DNA from: Caenorhabditis remanei
Taxonomy: Eukaryota; Nematoda; Chromadorea; Rhabditida; Rhabditidae
Assembly: GCF_010183535.1 (NCBI RefSeq)
Contig: NC_071331.1
Location: 20,584,001 to 20,648,000, forward strand
Length of the DNA stretch: 64,000 nt
Reading direction: 5' to 3'
The notes under the pieces: model-generated
What the model saw: only the letters and a program-made list of their open reading frames with translations
What the model was told of the DNA's origin: nothing
The model's database searches: none
Translations under genes and position numbers: made by a program
Shown here: positions 54,278 through 64,000 of the stretch, piece after piece
How positions within the stretch are numbered: the stretch's first letter is position 1
Layout: each line of letters starts with the position of its first letter

Positions 54278-57200
54278 ATGAATCGAATGCTTCATACGCA
54301 ATCAGAACCGCAGACGTCGTTTGGGGTAAGAATTTTGACTAGAAAAATAGAGAAATATATTGATTACGTCATATTTGCAGATTTTTGACCGATTTTCATC
54401 AGATTTTCGATAAAAAATCTGTTAAAAAACTGTAAAAATCACACTTTTTCCATCGAAAATTGAAATTCTAGTCTAAAAATCTGATTTTTTAGGAGCTAAT
54501 TAACCGGAAACCGTTAAAAAACCATCAAAAACCATTGGAAACCAATGAAAATCACCCGGGGACGAGTTTTTTCAAATTTTGGTTTTCTAGGCCACCAAGT
54601 GAAAAACTAGTCCCCGGGTGGCTGTTGAGGGTTTTTAATGACTTTTGGTGGTTTCGAATTCGTTTTCGATTAAAATTTTGCACTAAAAAGCAGATTTTCA
54701 TCTCGTCTGGCGCACTTTTGACGCGTTTTCTTAAATTTTTTATCAAAATTGCTGCTCTGGAGCAAAAATTTTCAGCGAAAATTCTGATTTTTCGATAAAA
54801 TCTCGTGATTTTCAGTGCATTTGCCGCAAAATTGAGACAAAAATCATCAAAATCCGTATGGAATTGAAGATTTTGGCTAAAAATAGCGAAATTTTGTTAT
54901 TTTTTGATCAAAAACTCAGTTTTCTCTGGAAATTTCTAGTCAAAATTTCATATTTTCGCGTTTTTATCTAGAAAACTGACAGAAATTGCTTAAAAAGTAG
55001 AGAAATTCAATTAAAAATCAGAGTATTTGCCAGAAATCAAGTTTAAAACACGTCTAGCGCACCTTTGGCGCGTTTTCAGTCAAAAATATGCATTTTAGAC
55101 GTATTTCAACTCTAAATTTTCAGTTTGAAAGTTTTCTGGCGCACCTCCGACGCGTTATTTAATTTTTAGTGAAAAATACGAATTTTAGCTCAAAAATCCT
55201 CAAAATTTAGTTAAAAATGAGATTTTCGGACTGAAATTGGCAGTAATCTACAATTTTCAGTCAAAAATTGGTGATTTCGATCTCTAGAAGTTGAAATCTC
55301 ATATTTCCCTATTTTTGATCGTTTTCATCGAATTTTAAGCCAAAAAATTGACTAAAAAGAGCGAAAATAAGTGATTTTTCGGAAAAAAAAAACAGATTTC
55401 AACTCAAAAATTGGATTTTTTCCGATTTTTAGCCGAAAATCTTGATTTTTGTGGGAAAATGAAGTTAAAAACCACTAAAAACCCTCAGAAACAGCCCGGG
55501 GATTAGTTTTTCACTTGGTGGCCTAGAAAACCAAATTTTGAAAAAAACTCGTCCCCAGGTCATTTTTATTGGTTTCACGGTTTCCGGTTGATTAGCATCT
55601 GAAAAATCCGATTTTTCGCTTAAAATTTCAGAAAATTAACGAAAATTATCTCTAATTTTGCAGTCATCATCTCAACATATGCAACAACAGAGACAACAAC
55701 AACAACAGCAACATAATCCTCATCAGAATCAACATCAACAACTCATAAATCATATACTTCACGCCACGTATGCCGATGGAAATGGAGCAGGATTTCTGAA
55801 TCCAGCTCAGCAGAAGGTAGACACCACCACATCTTTTGGACTGAAAATTAGAGAAAAATGGTGATTTTTGAGTGAAAAGAGTGATTTTCTGATCGAAAAT
55901 CCATCATTTTGGGGTAAAAAATCGGCTTTTTCAGCTCAAAAATGAGTATTTTTAGACCTCAAAACGGGAATTTTCAGTCAAAACTCACTTTAACAAGAGA
56001 AAATCAAATTTACAGTTCAAATAGTACAACAATATAGATTTTCTGCTGAAAACTGTCGATTTTTTGCCGATATGTCATATTTTTGAGTGAAAAATAACAG
56101 ATTTATCGGGTTTTTGGTTGAAAATGAGCAAGAAATACCGTAATCTCAGCTGAAAATCGTCAAAAATACATCTGGCGTACGTTAGGCGCGTTCTGACTCG
56201 AATTCTTTTTAGAATTCTCGAAAAATGAGAGAATTTCGAACAGAAAATCGTGAAAACAGAGTCTGGCGCACCTTCAGCGCGTTTTGGAACCCAAAGTGTT
56301 CAAAAATACAACTGGCGCACCTTAGGCGCGTTCTGACTCGAATTCTTTTAAAAAACTTCGAAAAATGAGAGAATTTCGAACTGAAAATCGTGAAAACGGT
56401 GTCTGGCGCACCTTCAGCGCGTTTTGACGAAGCGTTTCTTGAGGAATCACTGGAAACCGTTCTTCTGGTGCACCTTAGACGCGTTTTTGTTTGAAAAACT
56501 GCAGTTTTAAAGTTGGCTGAAAATGAGCGCCAAAATTAAGATTTTTGAGCTGAAAGTTGCCAGAAACTTATCTGTCGCACCTTAGACGCGTTTTTACTGA
56601 AAAACTGGAAAAACTTCATTTTCTCAAAAAATTTTGACTCAAAAATCTAATTTTTAGCAGTAGAGAACGCAAATTTCAGGACTAAAATCTCATTTTTGTC
56701 TTAAATTAGAAGTTTTTTCATGGTTTCCGATCCGAAATCGACGATTTTCAGCCGAAAATGTGATTTTCTCTTAATAAAGCTAGTTTTGACTGAAAATTCC
56801 AGTTTTGAGGTCAAAAAATACTCATTTTTGAGCTGAAAAAGCCGAATTTTACCCCAAAATGATGGATTTTCTATGAGAAAACCCACTTTTTTCACTCAAA
56901 CATCACCGTTTTTTCCAGAAAAATCTAGTTTTTAATCAAAAAAGTTCCTCACTAAACCTAATAGTTCCCCAAACAGTTTCAGTTTGATTTCCTTCCGAAT
57001 CTTCAAGGACATCCGCCTCATTTAATGCAAAACGGAGGCGGACTCAATGGAAATCAACAGAGAAATGGAGGAAACCAACCGAATGGCGGCGGAACGAATA
57101 ATGGAGTGAATACGCCGAAAAAGAATAAGAAGGGACAAGGACCCGGAAGGAGGCCTGCTCTTGATGCTAATGTAAGGCTGAAAATAGGCTGAAAATATGT

Positions 57201-60200
57201 CAAAAAACGAGTTTTTTGCATAGAAATTGTCTTAAACATGCTGAAAATCGAATCAGAACCATATAGAAACTTGAAAAATCGAGAAAACGCGTCCTAGGCG
57301 CGCCAGATTTCCAGCTGATTCGGTTTATGACGCGCCAGAGGTACGCCAGACACAAAATTAGCTTGGTATGGAAAACGAGTCAAAGGCGCGCCAGTTGTTT
57401 GGATTTGACGTTTTCTGGATCAAAACGCGCCCGAGGTGCCCCAGATTGACTTTTTAATCGAAAAAAAACTGAATTTAGTCAGAAATTCGTTAGCAGAACG
57501 CGCCGAAAGTGCGCCGCACAATTAAAAAAAAAGTCAATCTGGAGCTCCTTATGCGCGTTTTGATCCAGAAAATGTAAAAAATCCAAAAACTGGCGTGCCT
57601 CTAACTCGTTTTTCATATCAAAACTGAGCAATGATTGTGTCTGGCGTACCTCTGACGCGTCAGAAACCGAATTCTGGCGCGCCTAGGACGCGTTTCCACA
57701 CAAAAATTCGCAAAAACTACCGATTTTCGGGAATTTTCCACCCGAAAACCACCTCTGGGGCACCCTAGACGCTTTTTGATTCAGAAAATGTAAAAATCCA
57801 AAAACTGGCACGCCTCCGGCTCGTTTTTCAAAACTTAGATAATTGGCGCGTCAGAGATCGAATCAGCTGGAAATCTGGCGCGCCTAGGACGCGTTTTCCA
57901 CACAAAAATCCCCAAAAACCGCCGATTTTCGTCAATTTTCCACCAAAAAATCCCACAAATTTTGATTTTTCAGGGAATGCCAAAAGAGCGTCCATTCGTG
58001 TGTCCCCGTTCGGATTGTCAAAAGAGATTCTGTCGAAATGATCATTTACAAAGACATATGAGAATTCATACGGGACAACGACTATTTCAGTGTCGAACGT
58101 GTCTCCGTTCGTTCTCTCGTTCTGATCATTTGGCAAAACACGAGAGAACTCATTCAGCCGATAAACCGTATAGTTGTTTGACGTGTGCACGACGATTTCA
58201 TAAACACGAGGAAAAGAAGAAGCATGAGGAGGTAATTATGAGTGGAAATTTTGATGGAAATTAGTCGAAAAATCATCAAAAAATGACTGAAATGAGAATA
58301 AAATGACTGAAAATAGTCAAAAATTGACTGAAATTGGGCAAAAAATGACGGATTTGGACCCAAAAGTGTCGTCTGGCGCAACTTCAGCGCGTTTTGACGG
58401 AATTTTTCTTGAAAAATTGGTGAAATTCATCAAGAAATGTAATTAGAGGAAATTAGTCGAGAAATCATCAAAAAATGGCTTAGGCTTAAAATGAGCTAAA
58501 AATCGTTAAAAGTGTCGTCTGGCGCACCTTCAGCGCGTTTTGACGGAATTTTTCCCTAAAAATTTTGGAAAATGAAGAATTTTGAACAGAAAGCCGTAAC
58601 AACGGAGTCTGGCGCACCTGAGACGCGTTTTTACGGAACATTTCTTGAGAAATAGTGAAAATCATCAGAAAATCTTGAATTTCGACCATCTGGTGCACCT
58701 TCGACGCGTTTTTCTGAAAAACCCAATCTTCTCAATAAAATATTATCGAAAAACAGTAAAATTGGCTGAAAATTATCAAAAAATGTAGTAATCCGAGCAA
58801 AAAAATCGTCAAAAACACATCTGGCGCACCATAGGCGCGTTTTTGTTTGAAAAAATGGTAATTTTCTCAATAATACGCCTTTCGAAGCAAGTCAATTGTC
58901 TTATAATGAACCAAAATTGAGATTTTTGAGATGAAAGTCGTCAGAAACTCATCTGGCGTACCTTGAGCGCGTTTTCGCTCCGAAAACCACATCCGGAAAT
59001 CGGCTGGCGCGCCTTGCGGCGCTTTTATTGTATCGAAAATTGTGGCAAACACTCAGTTGCTAGTAGATCATTTGCTATTTTCCCGTTTGCTATTGAGTCT
59101 CACTTGCTATAGAGGATCACTTGCTATATTGGACTCACTTGCTATGAAATTTCAAAATTTCAAAGTCTCATTTGCTATTAAAAGTCTCACTAGCTATTCG
59201 AAATCTCACTTGCTATTTTTTTGGCTCATTTGCTATTTGCAGGGTGATTTTTCCAGTTTTCGATTTTTGTCGGCGCTTGTTCCACACTTGCAAGCTTGTT
59301 ATTATTGTGACTTCTGCATGTTTCGAGCTCACATGGAATGTATTTTGACTGCCCCACCCCTAAAGTACCTATTTTTTTTGCTTATTCGATGAGTTTTGCC
59401 AAGAAAAAATGAGTCACAATGAATTTTACTGTGACGTAACCTCGTTTTTGAAAAATTAAATTTTTTCGAAAAATTTTTTTTCATAAATTTTTTGGTTATT
59501 TTCCCGGTTTGTTCAGAAAATGAGTTAGTAACATAACTGTAGCAGATTTCATGTAGTTTTTGACCAAAATATGAAACTTGTGAAAAAATTTTTGGTCCTG
59601 AAAAAGGTGAAAATGTGATTTATCATAGAACTCTGTAATTTTGCTTACAAGCTCAATTAATTGAATTTCGGTTTCGATCTATGATTTCATCAATGTATAA
59701 ATATTTTGTTCGAAACCACCGAGGAATATTAGAAAATAAGGTGGACTAGCCCCTTAAACATAAAAAATGTATTCTGTTAATCGAACAAGTCTCCTCTCAG
59801 TGAGGAGGCACTAGCGAGGTGTCGAGAGGAAGTCAAAGAAAAAGTTTGAGACGATGGTACAGGCTCAGAAATTGAGCAAAAGTTTTGAAACTTTGTGCAT
59901 GAACAGATCAATCCTTGTACTTTAATTTTGTAGTTGGCTGTTTTTTTATGCAGGTCTTCCCTGGACTGTTGTACTATATTGAACGTGACTGAGTCTCTAT
60001 GAGCTACAGTAACCCAGGGAGGGGTCATACAAAAAAGTGATCAACTAAGAAAATGATATGCTAGGTTTGAGCATTTTACTCACAAAATTTCATGTTTACC
60101 GGTCCATTTTTGAGCTCAGGGCTAGTTGTCGATCAACAAAAATGTATAGAGAAATAGTCGTTTCTCACTTCATAGATCGAAACCGAAATTCAATTAATTG

Positions 60201-63200
60201 AGCAAAATTACTGAGTTCTATGATAAATCACATTATCACCTTTTTCAGGACCAAAATTTTTTTTCACAAGTTTCATATTTTGGTCAAAAACTACATGAAA
60301 TCTGCTACAATTATGTTACTAACTCATTTTCTGAACAAACCGGGAAAATAACCAAAAAATTTAAGAAAATAAATTTTCGAAAAAATTTAATTTTTCAAAA
60401 ACGAGGTTACGTCACAGTAAAATTCATTGTGACTCACTTTTTTCTTGGCAAAACTCATCGAATAAGCAAAAAAAATAGGTACTTTAGGGGTGGGGCAGTC
60501 AAAATACATTCCATGTGAGCTCGAAACATGCAGAAGTCACAATAATAACAAGCTTGCAAGTGTGGAACAAGCGCCGACAAAAATCGAAAACTGGAAAAAT
60601 CACCCTGCAAATAGCAAATGAGCCAAAAAAATAGCAAGTGAGATTTCGAATAGCTAGTGAGACTTTTAATAGCAAATGAGACTTTGAAATTTTGAAATTT
60701 CATAGCAAGTGAGTCCAATATAGCAAGTGATCCTCTATAGCAAGTGAGACTCAATAGCAAACGGGAAAATAGCAAATGATCTACTAGCAACTGAGTGTTT
60801 GCCGAAAATTGTTTGGTTTCCTAAAAAATCGAAGACTTCTAGTCCAACTTTATCTGGCGCACGTTCAGCGCGTTTTGACTTGAAAGCTGCACAGAAAATG
60901 GCGTAATTCGTTGAAAAATCATAATTTTTTTTGCCGAAACTAGTCATGGGGCACCTTCAGCGCGTTTTCAGTAAGAAAATTGCTTAAAAATCAGGATTTT
61001 TGCCAGAAATCAAGTCGAAAATATCGTCAGGCGCGTCTTTGACGCGTTTCAGACGTATTTCAGCTCTAAATTTTCAGTTTGAAAGTTGTCTGGCGCACCT
61101 CCAACGCGTTATCTAATAAATTTTTTGAAAAGTTTCAGAAATGTCAGCATAAATCAGAAGAACAACAAGGCGCCGGTGGAAATCGTCAACAATTGAATGT
61201 GATGGGCGGTGGAGCGCATATGTATCAGAATCCGGTGAGTTTTTTTTGATCTACTCGTTTTTAATCGTTTTTTCCGGCGGGAATTTCAGACATTGCAAGT
61301 GCGCTCTATTGGACTTTTTAAAAAACGCGCCAAAGGTGCCCCTTTTTTGCCGATTTCCGACAAAAAACGATGATTTTTCAACGAAAAAATAAATTAGTTA
61401 ACGCGTCGAAGGTGCGCCAGATTTTTGATAAAAACTGTGGTTTTTTATTGAAATTCTTTAATTTAGAGCGATTTTTGTAAGTTTTCTTCCTGAAAACGCG
61501 CCAAAGGTGCCCCTGACTAGTTTTATCCCGATTTCCGACAAAAAACGATGATTTTTCAGCGAAAAAAAAAAATTAGATAACGCGTCGAAGGTGCGCCAGA
61601 CAACTTTCAAACTGAGCATTTTGAATCGAAATACGTCTGAATTGCATCATAGTTAAAAAAAACCATTTTTGACAGAAAACGCGTCAAAGGTGCGCCAGAT
61701 TTTCGGTAAAAACTGTGATTTTTTATTAAAATTTTTTAATTTTAAAGCGATTTTTGTTAGTTTTCTTCCTGAAAACGCGCCAAAGGTGCCCCTTTTTCAA
61801 CGAATTTTTTTAATGAATTTTTTTAGTCAAAACGCGTCAAAGGTGCGCCAGTGTTCAATAGAGCGTACTTGCTTTTTGTCTGAAATTCTCTCGTTTTTGA
61901 TGATGGCTGAATGTTGTTGTAATTTATATATATATATTTGCTTTTTTGATTGATTTGAGAATGATTTTTCTTTCTTTTTTTTTGATTTCTTTGGTATTGT
62001 GTTGTGTTGACATTTCCTCTTTTTTTTCGGTTTTCTCCGGGTGATTTTTGTGATTTGTGATGATGAGAGTATTCGTGGCTTAACCCCCCAAATTCCATTA
62101 ATTTTCAGCTAAAATGAGATGGAAAATCTGGAAAAAACCCCCAGAAATAGCAAAAATACGCGGAAAAATTCGCGAAAATTCACGAAAATCGACACTTTTT
62201 GGGGATTTTTGTGTGAAAACGCGTCCTAGGTGCGCCAGATTTCCAGCTAATTCGCTTTCGGACGCGCCAGAGGTACGCCAGACACAAGATTCACTTAGTT
62301 TTGGTCTGAAAAACGAGCCAGAGGCACGCCAGAAGGATTTTTCTAAATCAAAAAGCGCCTAAGGTGCCCCAGATTGACTTGTTTTTTTAAAATTGTCTGG
62401 CGCACTTTCGGCGCGTTCTTGTAACGAATTTCTGACTAAATTCAGTTCTTTTTCGATTAAAAACTCAATCTGGGGCACCTCAGGCGCTTTTTGATCCAGA
62501 AAATTTCAAAAAAATCCAAGAACTGGCGTGCCTCTGACTCGTTTTTCAGACCAAGTTTTGTGTCTGGCGTACCTCTGGCGCGTCAGAAACCGAATTAGCT
62601 GGATATTTTTTTTGCTTTTTTTGAGCGGTTTTTGCAAACAAAAACGCGCTAATAGTGCGCCAGATAAGATTTTAGACAATCTGTATTTCACAGTGTTCAA
62701 AATCTTATCTGGCGCACCTTCAGCGCGTTTTTCTTTACCAAAATCGCCCAATCTAACCAAATAAACACTGAACTCTCGGATTTTGCGATGATGAAAAGTT
62801 TGTCTGGCGCACTTTCGGCGCGTTCTGTACACGGATTTCTAAGATTTCTTTGATTTCAAAGTATTTTCAAAACAAAAAACTGAGTTTTTAAGATCTAACT
62901 GAAAAAAGTCAATCTGGGGCACCCTAAACGCTTTTTTGATTCTGAAAATGTTAAAAAATCCAAAAACTGGCGCGCCTCCGGCTCGTTTTTCATACCAAGC
63001 TAGTTTTGTGTCTGGCGTACCTCTGGCGCGTCAGAAAAGGAATTATCTGGAAATCTGGCGCGCCTAGGACGCGTTTTCACACAAAAATCCCCCAAAAACT
63101 GCCGATTTTCCATTAAAAAAACCGCAAGAATCTATAAAAAGTCACTCTGGGGCACCGTAGGCGCGTTTTGGTCCAGAAAATTTCAAACTTCTATATGTCT

Positions 63201-63800
63201 GGCGCACCTAGGACGCGGTTTTCACACAAAAATCTTCAAAAAATGCCGATTTTCAGAAATTTTCCACCCGAAAACCACCTCTCTGGGACACCGTAGACGC
63301 TTTTTTGATTCAGAAAATGTCAAAAAATCCAAGAACTGGCGTACCTCTGACGCGCCAGTAACCGAATTAGCCTGATATCTGGCGCGCCAAAGACGCGTTT
63401 TCTCGATTTTTCAAGTCTATATGATTCTGATTCGATCTAGACGCTTTTTTGCTTCAGAAAATGTCAAAAAATCCAAAAACTGGCGCGCCTCCGGCTCGTT
63501 TTTCCTTGATTTTAGCTGAAAATTCTTGCCTGAATACCCGTCGCTTCTCCTTCTATCATCCCTGTAATTCGAATGAATGTACCAACACAATCCGTCTATC
63601 TAATTCTCTCATCTCATTTCAATTTCAAAAATGCAAATATATATATTCAGCAACAGAATCCATCCACTCAATCATCTCAATTCACATCATCATCATCAGC
63701 TCATTTCAATCGTATTGTAGATGATATTGAACGCTTCAATGCAATCGCCGAACTCCAACAACTTGATGATGATACAATCGACGACGACGGCTCCATTTAA
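54278..63800 (+). CDS. EGR-like C2H2 zinc-finger transcription factor
   Basis: Probable nuclear DNA-binding regulator. Exons are 54278-54325, 55664-55816, 56983-57171, 57974-58231, 61139-61234 and 63651-63800 (TAA); 894 nt, 297 residues. ATG 54278 is chosen over 54268 because only it joins in phase to exon 2. Residues about 20-45 are Gln/His-rich; exon 3 is Asn/Gly-rich and ends with a basic KKNKKGQGPGRRP stretch. Fingers: F1 C140-x4-C145-x12-H158-x3-H162; F2 C170-x2-C173-x12-H186-x3-H190 with helix RSDHLAKHERTH; F3 C198-x2-C201-x12-H214-x3-C218, a C2HC finger. MRIHTGQRLFQCRTCLRSFS between F1 and F2 resembles EGR proteins, as do the C-x4-C first and C-x2-C later fingers. F3 is split by a 2.9-kb intron between H214 and C218. 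The acidic C-terminus ends LDDDTIDDDGSI. Not assigned to a named orthologue. Confidence 0.88.
54555..55560. repeat. Two hairpins and GCGC units in zinc-finger intron 1
   Basis: GGGGACTAG/GGGGACGAG hairpins at 54557-54618 and 55496-55557 in opposite orientation. GCGC units are near 54706, 55052 and 55136. The rest is A/T-rich with short CAAAAATT-type runs and no recognised gene. Confidence 0.75.
55850..56920. repeat. Intron 2 with self-complementary ends and GCGC units
   Basis: 55855-56005 (GTGATTTTTGAGTGAAAAGA..., CCATCATTTTGGGGTAAAA, CTTTTTCAGCTCAAAAATGA) is the imperfect reverse complement of 56765-56915. Between the arms lie tandem GCGC units (56170, 56262, 56312, 56402, 56465, 56570). 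An RNA from this intron should fold so that its two splice sites come together. Confidence 0.8.
57270..57910. repeat. GCGC-unit cluster in zinc-finger intron 3
   Basis: At least ten units in both orientations (ACGCGTCCTAGGCGCGCCAG-like at 57290; TGGCGCGCCTAGGACGCGT-like at 57674 and 57874). The text between units (AGATTTCCAGCTGATTCGG) is also repeated in complement at the far end of the intron and again at 62220-62260 in intron 5. Confidence 0.85.
58360..59020. repeat. GCGC units in zinc-finger intron 4, 5' part
   Basis: Six units, mostly in + orientation (58374, 58516, 58609, 58689, 58819, 58951), spaced 75-140 bp apart, each followed by TTTT. No gene. Confidence 0.8.
59044..60803. mobile_element. 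1,760-bp Mutator-like foldback element with 9-bp TSD
   Basis: Long terminal inverted repeats of about 720 bp each, beginning GGCAAACACTCAGTTGCTAG and ending with its complement CTAGCAACTGAGTGTTTGCC. GAAAATTGT at 59035-59043 and 60804-60812 is an exact 9-bp duplication. Each arm starts with about ten copies of a CTTGCTAT/TTTGCTAT unit within 190 bp. The centre (about 59770-60080) is unique and non-coding. A 111-116 aa ORF read in both arms is a mirror artefact. Long TIRs with a 9-bp duplication suggest Mutator-like (MULE) ancestry; no transposase is present. Confidence 0.88.
60840..61130. repeat. GCGC units before zinc-finger exon 5
   Basis: Units at about 60854, 60946, 61028 and 61090 in + orientation. 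The last, with its flank (61050-61127), pairs with 61571-61640 on the other side of exon 5. Confidence 0.82.
61300..61855. repeat. Inverted GCGC units after zinc-finger exon 5
   Basis: ACGCGTCGAAGGTGCGCCAG-type units, all in reverse orientation, near 61325, 61400, 61495, 61579, 61679, 61777 and 61833. 61330-61530 and 61560-61800 also share longer text (TCTTCCTGAAAACGCGCCAA), indicating local duplication. 61860-62110 holds a (TA)n run, AT-rich sequence and nothing else recognised. Confidence 0.85.
62210..63500. repeat. Dense GCGC-unit cluster in zinc-finger intron 5
   Basis: About 20 units in both orientations within 1.3 kb (examples 62218, 62263, 62396, 62563, 62650, 62708, 62803, 63003, 63054, 63198, 63378, 63478). 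Several sub-blocks (CTCAATCTGGGGCACC..., CCAAAAACTGGCGCGCC) recur, so the cluster has grown by duplicating multi-unit segments. Confidence 0.85.
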
Positions 63801-64000
63801 TAATCAGAAGACACCGAATCCACTTGAGATTCGATCACTCATCGCGCCGAATCGCCAATCTTAGACGGTACATTTTGACCGGAAAAATGGAAAAATTGAC
63901 TGAAAATTGGCTGAAAGTGCAGTTTTTCGAGTCAAAAACGGCTGAAAATCGATTTTTTTCGGCTAAAAAATGACTTAAAATCGAAATACTGTATCTGGCG
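63801..64000. other. Downstream of the zinc-finger gene
   Basis: About 200 bp after the stop, with no AATAAA, A/T-rich text, and the beginning of another GCGC unit (CTGGCG) at the very end of the window. A GT-containing sequence after 63865 (GACGGTACATTTT) might be a donor of an alternative last exon; I cannot tell. Confidence 0.4.

Noticed and set aside
54268..54325. Upstream ATG (54268) as the zinc-finger start
   Set aside because: It joins exon 2 out of phase; the ATG at 54278 gives the open Gln-rich frame.
59042..60790. Identical 111-116-aa ORFs on + and - strands, apparently a gene pair
   Set aside because: They are the mirrored arms of the Mutator-like foldback; the frame covers the CTTGCTAT units and has no family features.

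Overview
This window is nuclear DNA of a nematode, almost certainly a Caenorhabditis species. The genes have short exons with TTTTCAG acceptors and GTAAGT-type donors, gene-to-gene gaps of a few hundred bases, a nematode-type F-box/FBA_2 gene, a nematode 7TM chemoreceptor relic, and many small foldback transposons. The order NDUFA12, LMW-PTP, (PTRHD1), UBC-8, DDX54 resembles, from memory, a C. elegans chromosome IV cluster (Y94H6A). I cannot tell which species this is. There is no complete transposase, virus or CRISPR array.

Layout. 1-10.3 kb: three conserved housekeeping genes on + : NDUFA12 (5' end outside the window), a low-molecular-weight protein tyrosine phosphatase, and PTRHD1. The first two are only 227 bp apart and look like operon partners. 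10.5-36 kb is an accessory region of nested mobile elements. It holds a tandemly duplicated uncharacterised minus-strand gene family, an F-box gene with inflated introns, a broken serpentine-receptor gene, a small basic ORF, and a perfectly mirrored pair of small secreted proline-rich protein genes. 36.4-63.8 kb: a second conserved cluster on +, UBC-8 (UBE2H type E2), DDX54/Dbp10 DEAD-box helicase and an EGR-like zinc-finger factor. Short gaps and a polyadenylation signal just before the DDX54 acceptor suggest a second operon.

Most non-coding sequence belongs to a few repeat families. (1) A hairpin of about 60 bp, CCGGGGACTAGTTTTCC...TAGGCCACC...GGAAAACTAGTCCCCGG, present about 70 times, mainly in introns. 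(2) A short unit near TGGCGCACCTTTGACGCGT, in both orientations, which dominates 49-64 kb. (3) hAT-like foldback elements with exact 8-bp target duplications, several of them GC-rich. (4) Tc1/mariner-like palindromes ending CAGTACTGGCC or CAGTGCGTCC at TA. (5) A 1.76-kb Mutator-like foldback with a 9-bp duplication. (6) A 235-bp Helitron-like element.

The most interesting signals are long reverse-complementary intron arms flanking single exons (DDX54 exon 11, zinc-finger exon 5), which could drive exon circularisation or skipping; an F-box intron that becomes a standard 50-nt intron once its transposon is removed; and an A9 homopolymer that separates the UBC-8 catalytic core from its conserved acidic tail by one base. 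All gene models are read by eye from splice signals and family similarity known from memory; no alignment or transcript data were used.
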